Assembly (NCBI RefSeq): GCF_003024805.1
Contig: NZ_PUEC01000015.1
Span: 1 to 64,000 of the forward strand
DNA length: 64,000 nt
DNA from: Duncaniella muris
Lineage (GTDB): Bacteria; Bacteroidota; Bacteroidia; Bacteroidales; Muribaculaceae
Direction of reading: 5' to 3'
Shown: positions 45,803 to 53,721 of the stretch, one piece after another
How the letters are laid out: each line of letters starts with the position of its first letter
Numbering within the stretch: position 1 is the first letter of the stretch
Notes under the pieces: model-generated
Databases searched by the model: none
The model's input: only the letters and a program-made list of their open reading frames with translations
What the model was told of the DNA's origin: nothing
Program-made: the position numbers and the translations under genes

Positions 45803-45869
45803 TCCGACCGATGAACATTTTACCCCTCTCAGGTTTTATAACAAGGTAAAACTCATACTTTACCAGATT

Positions 45870-46385
45870 ATGAAAAAGCTATTTCTATCAGCCGCACTCG
45901 TAGCCACAGTCATGATGGTCAGCTGCAGTGCCGAAAAGAAAGCCCAGGACAAGGGTGAAGCCCTGAAGGCAAAAATCGAGAACTGCACCGATCCTGACAG
46001 CCTCAAGATCTACGTCCAGCAGGCCAAAGACTATGCCGACAAACTCATCAAAGACGGCAAAGACTCAGCCGCCGAAACCTTCCTCAGCGATGTGACCCCA
46101 GCTGTAAAGGCCAAAGATCCATCAGCAGTGCTGGGCCTCACAGCTCTTGACCTCAAGGCCAAAGCAGATTCCACATTCGAAGCAACCAAAGAATCAGCCA
46201 AAGAACTCGCCGACTCCACCTCAAAAGCCGTAAGCGACAAAGTCAGCTCAGCTAAAGAAGCCATCAGCGACGCAGCCGAACAGACCAAGGAAAAAGCAGC
46301 CTCCGCAGTTGAAAGCGCCAAAGAAAAAACCGCCGACGCCGCCCAGGCCGGCGCCGACAAAGTCAAGGAACTCATGGGCAAATAA
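45870..46385 (+). CDS. Ala/Lys-rich helical lipoprotein
   Basis: A 171-aa lipoprotein (lipobox MMVSC, Cys19) of unknown function. After a small N-terminal domain (CTDPDSLKIYVQQAKDYADKLIK), residues 105-168 form low-complexity 11-residue-type amphipathic repeats (SAKEAISDAAEQTKEKAASA, SAKEKTADAAQAGADKVKE), as in LEA-like or apolipophorin-like proteins. These are associated with stress tolerance or membrane attachment; nothing more can be said here. Two short inverted repeats around its leader (TTTTACC/GGTAAAA/TTTACC, 45818-45864) lie between PorU and this gene. Confidence 0.75.
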   Translation: MKKLFLSAALVATVMMVSCSAEKKAQDKGEALKAKIENCTDPDSLKIYVQQAKDYADKLIKDGKDSAAETFLSDVTPAVKAKDPSAVLGLTALDLKAKADSTFEATKESAKELADSTSKAVSDKVSSAKEAISDAAEQTKEKAASAVESAKEKTADAAQAGADKVKELMGK

Positions 46386-46401
46386 CACCCGCCCCACTGA
46401 C

Positions 46402-46616
46402 TTATCAACATCAGTTATTAACATCGGGCCATCCGCCACCACGCCGACAACCAACGGCATATCAGACGGATAGCCCGATTGCTTTATATCCTCCCCCTCA
46501 GGTTTTCAACATTATTCACAGCTGTGTTCAAAACTTGTTGACAACTATGTTAATAACTGTGTTGAAAACTTTTTCAATATTTTTTCGGAAAAAATTTGGT
46601 GGTTTAAAATAAAAGG
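46402..46616. other. oriC-like cluster of DnaA-box-type iterons with AT-rich flank
   Basis: Four tandem direct units of consensus TGTTnAnAACTn start at 46525, 46536, 46548 and 46560 (12-bp spacing). Three to four oppositely oriented boxes precede them: TTATCAACA (46402-46410), TTATTAACA (46415-46423), TTTTCAACA (46503-46511) and the perfect DnaA-box match TTATTCACA (46512-46520). An A/T-rich stretch (about 46571-46616) follows. This is how a DnaA-dependent origin looks, but dnaA is not nearby and GC skew was not tested. Confidence 0.5.
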
Positions 46617-46626
46617 CCTAATTTTG
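46595..46626 (+). promoter_or_regulatory. Promoter of tRNA-Arg
   Basis: TTTG (46595-46598), exactly 20 nt, then TAATTTTG (46619-46626): a perfect consensus match. The transcript would begin close to the tRNA 5' end at 46639. It partly overlaps the AT-rich flank of the iteron cluster. Confidence 0.8.
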
Positions 46627-46638
46627 CACTCACAAAAC

Positions 46639-46712
46639 GGCTCCTTAGCTCAACTGAATAGAGCATCTGACTACGGATCAGAAGGTTACAGGTTTGAATC
46701 CTGTAGGAGTCA
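46639..46712 (+). tRNA. tRNA-Arg (anticodon ACG)
   Basis: The 74-nt sequence folds as a cloverleaf. The acceptor stem is GGCTCCT/AGGAGTC (one G-T pair), the anticodon stem TCTGA/TCAGA encloses the loop CTACGGA, giving anticodon ACG (normally modified to ICG), and the T arm is ACAGG-TTTGAAT-CCTGT. The discriminator base is A and CCA is not encoded. A strong hairpin follows 3 bp downstream (46715-46759). Confidence 0.95.
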
Positions 46713-46714
46713 CT

Positions 46715-46759
46715 AAAAAGCAGCTCCGGTACCAGGTCAGGTATCGGAGCTGCTTTTTT
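46715..46759 (+). terminator. Terminator of tRNA-Arg, also facing a convergent small gene
   Basis: A perfect 13-bp stem, AAAAGCAGCTCCG (46716-46728) with CGGAGCTGCTTTT (46745-46757), followed by T's. Because of the flanking A and T runs it can work in both directions: after the tRNA and for the minus-strand ORF ending at 46777. Confidence 0.88.
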
Positions 46760-46776
46760 CATCTTCTCGGCCCGGC

Positions 46777-46953
46777 CTACCTGGCACGCTTCAGATGGCC
46801 GACCGATTCACGCAACTTCTCGATCTCACAGAGAGCTGCGGCAGCCACAGCAAGAGTGGCAACCTGCAGAGTCGCATGAATAATACAATGGACGATGTGG
46901 CGACGGCGACATTTCGCACGTTCTTCCGGATGGTCATGTTTAAGAAATTCCAT
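46777..46953 (-). CDS. Small hydrophobic-core protein, unknown function (58 aa)
   Basis: An uninterrupted ATG-to-TAG frame of 58 codons with normal codon use. The N-terminus is rich in His, Arg and charged residues (MEFLKHDHPEERAKCRRRHI), the middle is a hydrophobic helix (HATLQVATLAVAAAALCEI) and the C-terminus is basic. It may be a single-pass membrane or membrane-associated peptide. It converges on the tRNA terminator. I do not recognise a named family, but the amphipathic layout and clean codons argue for a real gene. Confidence 0.6.
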   Translation of the reverse strand: MEFLKHDHPEERAKCRRRHIVHCIIHATLQVATLAVAAAALCEIEKLRESVGHLKRAR

Positions 46954-47118
46954 AGTCAGGTGTGTGTTTAATTATTATTATCTATAGTAAAACTCCGTCT
47001 TCTGACAGAATCAAAACGCCCCCGCCCCGCCGATAGTTTCCGCATTTAACCCTATTTAGATTTTGTTAAGCAGCAAATTTGTCTGAATGTCTTTCATCCT
47101 CGGCACCGTAACACCCCC

Positions 47119-47187
47119 AAAAAAACAAAAGGCTGTCATCACGACAGCCTCTTTGCTCTTTAACCTTAAATCTAATACCATGAAAAC
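47119..47187 (-). ncRNA. Candidate small RNA with own promoter and terminator
   Basis: On the minus strand a full -7 match TATATTTG (47201-47194) is followed by a short transcript ending in a perfect 8-bp hairpin AGGCTGTC/GACAGCCT (47130-47150) and a U-rich tail (47119-47129). There is no TTTG at -33. The transcript would be about 70 nt, with the internal segment GTATTAGATTTAAGGTTAAA, which from memory resembles recurrent short leaders or RNAs of Bacteroidales. Its antisense strand could encode only a 26-aa peptide. The rest of the 46954-47389 gap shows no gene. Confidence 0.5.
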
Positions 47188-47389
47188 ACAGTGCAAATAT
47201 AGTAACTATGTCTTTATAACCGCCGTGCTGGAGGAAAGTTCACACACCCTCTGTATTTAACACTTATTAACACCACACTCCCCGAAAATGTCGTACCTTA
47301 GCATCTTGAAAAGCGGGCCCACCCCCTCCTCAAGCCCCGCATCCGCATACATATATTACACTAACCGCCATAGACCCTGACCATAGACA

Positions 47390-48115
47390 ATGAGTACACG
47401 CCTTTTAGTAATCGACGACGAAGAATCAATCTGCGAAATCCTGAAATATAACCTTGAGAAAGGAGGCTATCATGTCGACATGGCATTCAGCGCCGAAGAA
47501 GCGCTCGAAATGGACCTCACGCCCTACGATCTCTTCATTGTCGACATCATGATGGAGCGGCTGAGCGGATTCGACTTCGCCAAACGCCTGCGCAACTCAT
47601 CGGCAACAGAAGAAACCCCAATCATCTTCTGCTCAGCCCTCAACGGAGAAGACGACACCGTCATGGGCCTCAACATCGGAGCCGACGACTACATCACCAA
47701 GCCCTTCAAGATCAGCGAAATGACAGCTAGAGTCAACGCCGTCCTCCGCCGCACCCAGATAGCACGCCGCGCACGCGAAGCCGCAGCCGCCACCATAGCC
47801 GGCGACAGCGCGCTCGAACCGCAGATCGCCTACCAGGGCCTGCGCATCGACCCCAACGACAAAATCTGCAGCCTCGACGGCGAAAAAATAGCCCTTACAA
47901 AAACCGAACTTGAGATCCTCGCCTTCTTCCTCACCCACCGCAACCGCATCTACTCACGCGAAGAAATCATACGCCACGTCTGGGCCGACGACGTCGTAGT
48001 CACAAACCGAACCATCGACACAAACATCACACGTCTTAGAAAAAAAATCGGCCGCTACGGCAACAACATCGAAACCAGACTCGGATTCGGCTACGGCTTT
48101 AAAGAAAAAGACTAA
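47390..48115 (+). CDS. OmpR-family response regulator (RprY-like)
   Basis: A 241-aa response regulator with the receiver domain at 1-120: acidic pair D9-D10, phospho-acceptor D52 (FIVDIMM) and the switch lysine K104 (TKPFK). A linker rich in Ala/Arg precedes the winged-helix DNA-binding domain (about 145-240, LTKTELEILAFFLTHRNRIYSREEII and TNRTIDTNITRLRKKIG). It is followed by a histidine kinase 44 bp downstream, with which it forms a two-component pair. Similarity to Bacteroides RprY is from memory; the target genes are unknown. Confidence 0.92.
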   Translation: MSTRLLVIDDEESICEILKYNLEKGGYHVDMAFSAEEALEMDLTPYDLFIVDIMMERLSGFDFAKRLRNSSATEETPIIFCSALNGEDDTVMGLNIGADDYITKPFKISEMTARVNAVLRRTQIARRAREAAAATIAGDSALEPQIAYQGLRIDPNDKICSLDGEKIALTKTELEILAFFLTHRNRIYSREEIIRHVWADDVVVTNRTIDTNITRLRKKIGRYGNNIETRLGFGYGFKEKD

Positions 48116-48116
48116 A

Positions 48117-48168
48117 GAGCGTTTCACAACAATACCCACCCCCCGGCCTCACAGTTGTTATGAAACAC
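48117..48168. repeat. Inverted repeat overlapping the histidine kinase start codon
   Basis: GTTTCACAACAA (48121-48132) and TTGTTATGAAAC (48155-48166) form a 12-bp stem with one mismatch. The right arm contains the kinase ATG (48160). Both arms resemble the terminal repeats of the MITE-like element at 2973-3140 (GTGTTTCATAACAA). Confidence 0.6.
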
Positions 48169-49641
48169 CAGCTCAGTTATCAATGGCGACTATTTCTGCC
48201 GCTCGCAACCATACTCTGCATAGTATTCGGCCTCATAATATACTACCAATACAAACGCGAGGCCGACTACCGCGCACAGATATTCGGCTCCGAACTGGAA
48301 ATGATCGACAACCGCATCCTCAACGCCTACGATGAAGACGTAAACCTCCGCACCTTCCTCAACTTCATCCAGAAATTCTTCAAAGGATCAGTCTTTGAAG
48401 GCGTCAGAGTCAGCGTCTACTTCGACGGGCAGCTCCAATACTCTCTCGGAACACCCATCCCCATCGACAACGACGGCCTGACTCTCAGGGGCTACGGGCT
48501 CGACAACAGCCCAACCGAAGGAAGCGAACGCAAAATCATAGCCGGACGCACCGTCGGAAGCGACGAAGACGGAAACTGCTATCTCTTCTCAAAGACAAAA
48601 AGCTCAGACGGGCGCGTAACCGTCCGCACAGCCATGCCATACAGCGACAACGTCCATGACGCAATCGACGTCGACACCACAGTATGGCTCGTCATAATCG
48701 GCTGCCTACTGACCACCCTCCTCGTAACCTACTACTTCACCAGCATCCTCTCGCGCAACGTAGTCCTGCTCAAAGACTTCGCCTACCGCGCCACGACCGG
48801 CGGACGCTTCTCAGGCGAAGACAAATTTCCCCGCAACGAACTCGGCGAAATCTCACGCGAAATCATCAAGCTCTACCGCGAACGCCTCAAAGCAATGGAA
48901 CTCATCAAAAAAGAACGCAAGATAGCCATCAACGCCATAGAGGAAAAAGTCAAAATCACACGCCAGCTCACCAACAACATCAACCACGAAATCAAAACCC
49001 CGGTCGGCATCATCCGAGGCTACCTCGAATCAATCATAGCCGATCCCGAAATGGACACCGCAACCCGCAACCGCTTCCTCGACAGAATGCTCATGAACGT
49101 CGAGCGCCTCACCGACCTGCTCAACGACGTTTCAACAATGACACGCCTCGAAAACGGAGCCGACATGATAGCCGTCGAAAAAATCGACATGCACGACCTC
49201 GTCTACCAGATCGAAAGCGACCTCCCGGCCAACAACCTCTCCGGAAACCTCGAATTCTCCTTCGACATACCCTTCGAATGCAACGTCTCCGGAAACTACA
49301 ACCTCATCCAAGGCATGATATGCGGACTCATACGCAACGCCGCACTCCACTCCGGAGGCACAGAGATAGGACTCCGCATGATATCCGAAAACAAACGCTT
49401 CTACGTATTCTCCTTCTACGACAACGGCAACGGAGTCAGCTCCGAACACATCCCCCACCTCTTCGAACGCTTCTACCGGGTCGACACCGGACGCTCCCGC
49501 AAAATGGGCGGAACAGGTCTCGGCCTCCCCATCGTCAAAAGCACCATAATCTCCCTCGGAGGCACAATCTCAGTCCACAACCGCTCCACCGGAGGCCTCG
49601 AATTCATCTTCACCCTCCCCAAATGGACCGAAGAAAACTAA
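48160..49641 (+). CDS. Sensor histidine kinase (RprX-like)
   Basis: A 493-aa inner-membrane kinase. TM1 lies at about 9-30, a roughly 140-residue periplasmic sensor follows, and TM2 is at about 170-193. A HAMP-like linker is followed by HisKA with phospho-His276 (NHEIKTPVGIIRGYLESI) and an ATPase domain with N box (GLIRNAALHSGG), G1/F box (DNGNGVSSEHIPHLFERFYR) and G2 (GGTGLGLPIV). The cognate regulator is the upstream response regulator. Its start codon lies in a hairpin (48117-48168), so translation initiation could be structure-controlled. The signal sensed is unknown. Confidence 0.92.
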   Translation: MKHQLSYQWRLFLPLATILCIVFGLIIYYQYKREADYRAQIFGSELEMIDNRILNAYDEDVNLRTFLNFIQKFFKGSVFEGVRVSVYFDGQLQYSLGTPIPIDNDGLTLRGYGLDNSPTEGSERKIIAGRTVGSDEDGNCYLFSKTKSSDGRVTVRTAMPYSDNVHDAIDVDTTVWLVIIGCLLTTLLVTYYFTSILSRNVVLLKDFAYRATTGGRFSGEDKFPRNELGEISREIIKLYRERLKAMELIKKERKIAINAIEEKVKITRQLTNNINHEIKTPVGIIRGYLESIIADPEMDTATRNRFLDRMLMNVERLTDLLNDVSTMTRLENGADMIAVEKIDMHDLVYQIESDLPANNLSGNLEFSFDIPFECNVSGNYNLIQGMICGLIRNAALHSGGTEIGLRMISENKRFYVFSFYDNGNGVSSEHIPHLFERFYRVDTGRSRKMGGTGLGLPIVKSTIISLGGTISVHNRSTGGLEFIFTLPKWTEEN

Positions 49642-49720
49642 CCCCGCCCCGCACGGCATTCATACTGAAAGGCCCCCGCACACACCCGCCCCAGTGATGT
49701 CCGCCAACATCCCGCACGGC

Positions 49721-49839
49721 TGATGTCCGCCAGGACATCGGTTTACTCATAGCCCCGACACCAAAGCGCGCAGCGCAAAGGTGTCGGGGGGATAAAACAT
49801 TTCCCTAAAAATGGTGTCTGGCGAGGACACCGATTTACC
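49721..49839. repeat. Three-hairpin intergenic repeat, copy A
   Basis: A 119-bp unit found again at 53722-53840 with only a few differences. It holds three hairpins: GATGTCCGCCAGGACATC; CCCCGACACC/GGTGTCGGGG with an inner GCGC/GCGC stem; and GGTGTCTGGCGAGGACACC. Flanking sequence is partly similar too (GATGTCCGCnAnnACATC upstream, GCAnGGCCC downstream). It lies between the convergent histidine kinase and glycosyltransferase genes. Confidence 0.85.
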
Positions 49840-49897
49840 ATCACGCAAGGCCCACACACAGAAAGACCCCGCACACACCGGAAAGACAGACCGACAA

Positions 49898-50827
49898 TCA
49901 CCCAAGAAACCGCCCAAGATCAAAATACTTGAAAAGCGCCCTCCACTGACAGTCATAACCGTCAGACCCGCTATTGACCTCATGAAGCGTACGGCTCACA
50001 TCAGACCGCGAATTCACAAGACTCGCCCTATTGCCACCGCCATAACACTTCGTCACCGGAGTACCCCGCAGCAGACTCATAGCCTTAAACCAGAAATCAT
50101 CCGTAGTAGGGCAAAGCGCCATAAAAACCTCCTCATCAAACACCCGCCCGTCAAGCGACTCAGGCGGATAAAGCACACCCCTCACACCCTCAGGCTGAAG
50201 CCACATCGAAGGCTCACACCCATTCTCAGCCAGCCCCCAGTCCACAAACGGCAACCTCAGACCACCATCAGCAGCAACCTCCATCACACGGCAACGCGGA
50301 GCCACAACCGCACCCGGACAAACAAGATGCCCGTTCACAAGAGTCGAAACAAAATCGAAATCATACAGAATATCATCATCCACCGTAATCACCGTAGCCC
50401 CCGGAAAATCACGCAACGCAGGCAGCAGCTTCGTATAAGGCCCGATATCACGCACAAACCTGATTTCAAGCCCCCTCCGCTCAAGCAACCTCAGCGAACC
50501 CGGAATCCGGCCCGGCCCCTCGAACTCATGCCCAAGATAGAGCACAATACGGTTAGGCCTCACCGTCTGCTCCATAATAGACTCCACCGTAAGAGCCACA
50601 CCGTGGATACGCTGCCCGAAAGTCGAAAGCGACACGACAAGCTCCTCTCCGCAGCAACGCTCCGAAGTAACCCCAGGATCAGAACGGTAAAGAAGATTCT
50701 GAATCAGAAGAGGCGCAATATGATTTTCTTTGACTGACTGCTTCAGACCCGACATCTGCCAGTCAATATACTCTTTGTCGGGATAAGAAAGCAGCAGCCC
50801 TTTCAATTTTCCAAAAAAGCTGGTCAT
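49898..50827 (-). CDS. Glycosyltransferase-like protein
   Basis: A 309-aa cytoplasmic protein with GT-A-type features: VSLSTFGQRIHGVALTVESIM near the N-terminus, IVLYLGHEF, KLLPALRDFPGATVITVDDDILYDFDFV with the DxD-like motif, and a metal/acceptor-binding C-terminal part (TTDDFWFKAM, CYGGGN). It resembles family-2-type glycosyltransferases but is not assigned to a known pathway. The ATG at 50827 is preferred to a longer upstream frame because the promoter at 50855-50886 lies only ~28 bp before it. It sits among envelope-glycan genes (WecA-like and EPS phosphotransferase). Confidence 0.72.
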   Translation of the reverse strand: MTSFFGKLKGLLLSYPDKEYIDWQMSGLKQSVKENHIAPLLIQNLLYRSDPGVTSERCCGEELVVSLSTFGQRIHGVALTVESIMEQTVRPNRIVLYLGHEFEGPGRIPGSLRLLERRGLEIRFVRDIGPYTKLLPALRDFPGATVITVDDDILYDFDFVSTLVNGHLVCPGAVVAPRCRVMEVAADGGLRLPFVDWGLAENGCEPSMWLQPEGVRGVLYPPESLDGRVFDEEVFMALCPTTDDFWFKAMSLLRGTPVTKCYGGGNRASLVNSRSDVSRTLHEVNSGSDGYDCQWRALFKYFDLGRFLG

Positions 50828-50854
50828 AAGCAGATGTGTGTGTGTTGGTCGCCA

Positions 50855-50886
50855 CAAAAATACACAAAAACACAAAAAACCACAAA
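50855..50886 (-). promoter_or_regulatory. Promoter of the glycosyltransferase-like gene
   Basis: On the minus strand TTTG (50886-50883), 20 nt, then TATTTTTG (50862-50855): a perfect match. Its position supports the start at 50827 and excludes the longer frame reaching 51034. Confidence 0.75.
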
Positions 50887-50988
50887 TTTTCAGCCCCGTC
50901 ACTCGCAGCCCGGACATAATCACAGCCACCAACACACCACATATCAGCAAACTACCCCTCCCGGCCCGACAGACAACCGAACATTTAT

Positions 50989-51019
50989 TTTGTAAATAAA
51001 TAAAAATAATGTAAATTTG
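50989..51019 (+). promoter_or_regulatory. Promoter of the WecA-like gene
   Basis: TTTG (50989-50992), 19 nt, then TAAATTTG (51012-51019): a perfect match. The predicted start near 51026 leaves a 140-nt A/T-rich leader with no obvious structure. Confidence 0.8.
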
Positions 51020-51165
51020 CGTTTGAATAGGCATACATCTCTATTTCCTCCAGAAACCAGACTCGTTGCCCGTCATAAATATTGCTGATTCATAGAAATA
51101 AATTCACTTTTTTCAATCGTCTACATTCTTTTATCTTTTAATACTCTTTATCAAGCTCCGGAATT

Positions 51166-52278
51166 ATGGGATATTGGCCAATTAACTTGTTGTGCATATT
51201 CATTTTGTGCGTACTCCTTGCAGGTTTTCTTATACCGCAGATACTCCTGATTGCCTTCCGCCGCAATCTCTTTGACGAAGTCAACGAACGCAAGATCCAC
51301 AAAGGACTCGTCCCCCGCCTCGGCGGCATCGCCTTTGTGCCCGTAATCTTCACCTCCATCGCAGTAGCCCTTGTCACAAACATCCAGCTCGGATTTGACA
51401 ACATCTCCCAAGCCTTCGCCGACTCAGTACTCCCCTTCATCTCAACCTTCATCGCACTCGAACTCCTCTACCTCGTCGGAATGGCCGACGACCTCATCGG
51501 CATCAAATACCGCGCAAAATTCGTAGTCCAGATCATCTGCGCAGCCTTCCTGATAAGCAGCGGAGTCTGGTTCTCAGACCTCGCCGGAGTCCTCGGAATC
51601 GAAAGCGTATCACCCTGGTTCGGCTACCCCTTCACCCTCATCGTAATCGTCTTCCTAATCAACGCCATCAACCTCATCGACGGCATCGACGGCCTCGCAT
51701 CAGGCCTCAGCTCAATAGCATGCGTCATCTACGGATTCTCATTCTACCTCCTCGGCGACTACGCACTCTCAGTCATCAGCTTCGCCACACTCGGAGTCCT
51801 CGTACCCTTCTACTATTACAACGTATTCGGCGACGCAAACAAACACAAAAAAATATTCATGGGCGACACCGGATCGCTCACCATCGGACTGATCCTCGCC
51901 GTCCTCGGCACCATCCTCTTCATCCACCCCGACTCAGCCAAAATATCCATCAGCACACCCATCCTCGCCTTCTCACCCCTGATCGTACCCTGCTTCGACG
52001 TAATCCGCGTCTATATGCTGCGCATCCGCCAGCACCACAGCCCTTTCCTCCCCGACAAAAACCACATCCACCACAAAATCCTTGCCGCCGGAATGAAACC
52101 CCGTGCAGCAATGATAACCATCGTAAGCGTATCGCTCATGTTCACCGTCATTAACGTAACGCTGTCAAGCCTCCTCAGCGTCAACATAAACATCATCATC
52201 ATCCTCGACATACTCCTCTGGGGACTCTCGAACATCTATCTCTCCAGACTCATCAAAAAACGCAACGTCACCGCCTGA
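51166..52278 (+). CDS. WecA/MraY-family undecaprenyl-phosphate sugar phosphotransferase
   Basis: A 370-aa multi-span membrane enzyme that transfers a sugar-1-phosphate (probably GlcNAc-1-P or a related HexNAc) to undecaprenyl phosphate, the first step of a surface polysaccharide or glycoprotein glycan. Motifs: KIHKGLVPRLGG, GMADDLIGIKYRAKF with the acidic pair, NAINLIDGIDGLASG, and FMGDTGSLTIG, then the basic HHSPFLPDKNHIHHKIL loop. These are the hallmarks of WecA-type rather than MraY proteins. It has a strong own promoter. Donor specificity cannot be read from sequence. Confidence 0.9.
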   Translation: MGYWPINLLCIFILCVLLAGFLIPQILLIAFRRNLFDEVNERKIHKGLVPRLGGIAFVPVIFTSIAVALVTNIQLGFDNISQAFADSVLPFISTFIALELLYLVGMADDLIGIKYRAKFVVQIICAAFLISSGVWFSDLAGVLGIESVSPWFGYPFTLIVIVFLINAINLIDGIDGLASGLSSIACVIYGFSFYLLGDYALSVISFATLGVLVPFYYYNVFGDANKHKKIFMGDTGSLTIGLILAVLGTILFIHPDSAKISISTPILAFSPLIVPCFDVIRVYMLRIRQHHSPFLPDKNHIHHKILAAGMKPRAAMITIVSVSLMFTVINVTLSSLLSVNINIIIILDILLWGLSNIYLSRLIKKRNVTA

Positions 52279-52359
52279 ACCGGCCCCACAGACACCACCC
52301 GCACCCCGCCGCCACATTATTCCAGCCCGCGCCATTACCCTTTTTCAGAGCAAAATTGT

Positions 52360-52367
52360 TATCTTTG
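52360..52367 (+). promoter_or_regulatory. Probable -7 element of hflX
   Basis: TATCTTTG is a full -7 match 44 bp before the hflX ATG; no TTTG is found at the expected -33 distance. Confidence 0.45.
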
Positions 52368-52410
52368 TGGAATCATCAGTTCCACAAAGACACATAACAC
52401 CCCGAATCTC

Positions 52411-53643
52411 ATGATCGACAACATACTCAATGAGCAGATCAACGAACGCGCAGTGCTGGTAGGCCTCATCACCGAACAGCAGAACGAAGCAAAATCGCGC
52501 GAATACCTCGACGAACTCGCCTTCCTCGCCGACACCGCAGGAGCCGAGACAGTCCACACATTCATGCAGCGCCTCCCATACCCCAACCCACGGACATTCG
52601 TAGGAAAAGGCAAACTCGAAGAAATCCGCGCATTCATCGAAGACAACGACATCAGCATGGCCATCTTCGACGACGACCTCTCATCAAAACAAGTCCTCAA
52701 CATCGAGCGCGAACTCAAAGTAAAAATCCTCGACCGCACAAGCCTCATCCTCGACATCTTCGCAAAACGCGCCCGCACAGCCAACGCCAAAACCCAGGTA
52801 GAACTCGCACAATACCAATACCTCCTCCCACGCCTCACCCGAATGTGGACCCACCTCGAACGCCAGCGAGGCGGCATCGGTATGCGCGGACCCGGCGAAA
52901 CACAGATCGAAACCGACCGACGCATCATCCTCACCAAAATCTCACTCCTCAAAGAAGAACTCCGCAACATCGACAAACAGAAAGCCGTACAGCGCAAAAA
53001 CCGAGGAAAACTAACACGCGTAGCACTCGTAGGCTACACCAACGCCGGCAAATCAACCCTCATGAACCTCCTCAGCAAAAGCGACGTATTTGCCGAAAAC
53101 AAACTCTTCGCCACACTTGACACAACCGTACGCAAAGTAATCATCGACAACCTCCCCTTCCTCCTCACAGACACCGTAGGATTCATCCGCAAACTCCCCA
53201 CACACCTGGTCGACTCATTCAAATCAACCCTCGACGAAGTCCGCGAAGCCGACCTCCTCGTCCACGTAGTAGACATCTCACACCCAAACTTCGAAGAACA
53301 GATCGAAGTTGTCGACAAAACACTCCGCGAAGTCTGCAACGGAGCCGACAAACCCATGATAATGGTATTCAACAAAATCGACGCATTCACCTACACACCC
53401 AAAGACGAAAACGACCTCACACCGCAGACACGCGAAAACATCTCACTCGACGAGCTCAAACGCATGTGGATGTCACGTCTGCCCCACGACTGCGTCTTCA
53501 TCTCAGCACGCACCGGAGCCAACATCGACGAACTCAAAAACATGCTCTACCAGCGCGCAAAAGAAATACACCTCACCCGCTTCCCCTACAACGACTTCCT
53601 CTTCCAGAAATACGACGACGAAGACCAATACCCCGAAACCTGA
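52411..53643 (+). CDS. hflX: Ribosome-splitting GTPase HflX
   Basis: A 410-aa GTPase that binds stalled or hibernating 70S ribosomes and splits them. The N-terminal HflX domain carries TFVGKGKLEEIRAFIEDND, RTSLILDIFAKRARTANAKTQVELAQYQYLLPRL and the glycine-rich RGGIGMRGPGETQIETDRR segment. The G domain has GYTNAGKSTLMN (P-loop), DTVGFIRKLP (G3) and NKIDAF (G4). Length and layout are standard. It converges with the NUDIX gene, with copy B of the three-hairpin repeat between them. Confidence 0.96.
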   Translation: MIDNILNEQINERAVLVGLITEQQNEAKSREYLDELAFLADTAGAETVHTFMQRLPYPNPRTFVGKGKLEEIRAFIEDNDISMAIFDDDLSSKQVLNIERELKVKILDRTSLILDIFAKRARTANAKTQVELAQYQYLLPRLTRMWTHLERQRGGIGMRGPGETQIETDRRIILTKISLLKEELRNIDKQKAVQRKNRGKLTRVALVGYTNAGKSTLMNLLSKSDVFAENKLFATLDTTVRKVIIDNLPFLLTDTVGFIRKLPTHLVDSFKSTLDEVREADLLVHVVDISHPNFEEQIEVVDKTLREVCNGADKPMIMVFNKIDAFTYTPKDENDLTPQTRENISLDELKRMWMSRLPHDCVFISARTGANIDELKNMLYQRAKEIHLTRFPYNDFLFQKYDDEDQYPET

Positions 53644-53721
53644 CCCCGCCACACACCGGCACCCCGCCGAAACCCCACACCGCAGATGTCCGCAAAACAT
53701 CCCCCGCGCGCACCCCGCCCG

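Noticed and set aside
47180-47260. 26-codon ORF (MKTQCKYSNYVFITAV...) on the plus strand
   Set aside because: Very short, runs antisense to the candidate small RNA promoter, no downstream partner; better explained as non-coding sequence.
48684-49697. 337-codon open frame on the plus strand inside the histidine kinase gene
   Set aside because: Arg/Pro/His-rich translation typical of a shadow frame caused by GC-rich third positions; the kinase frame has all motifs.
49811-50737. 308-codon frame opposite the glycosyltransferase-like gene
   Set aside because: Low-complexity Arg/His/Pro/Thr translation with no recognisable domain; it mirrors the codon pattern of the minus-strand gene and crosses repeat copy A.
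50828-51034. N-terminal extension of the glycosyltransferase-like gene
   Set aside because: A perfect promoter at 50855-50886 lies inside it, and the extra residues are Cys/Leu-rich without family match.
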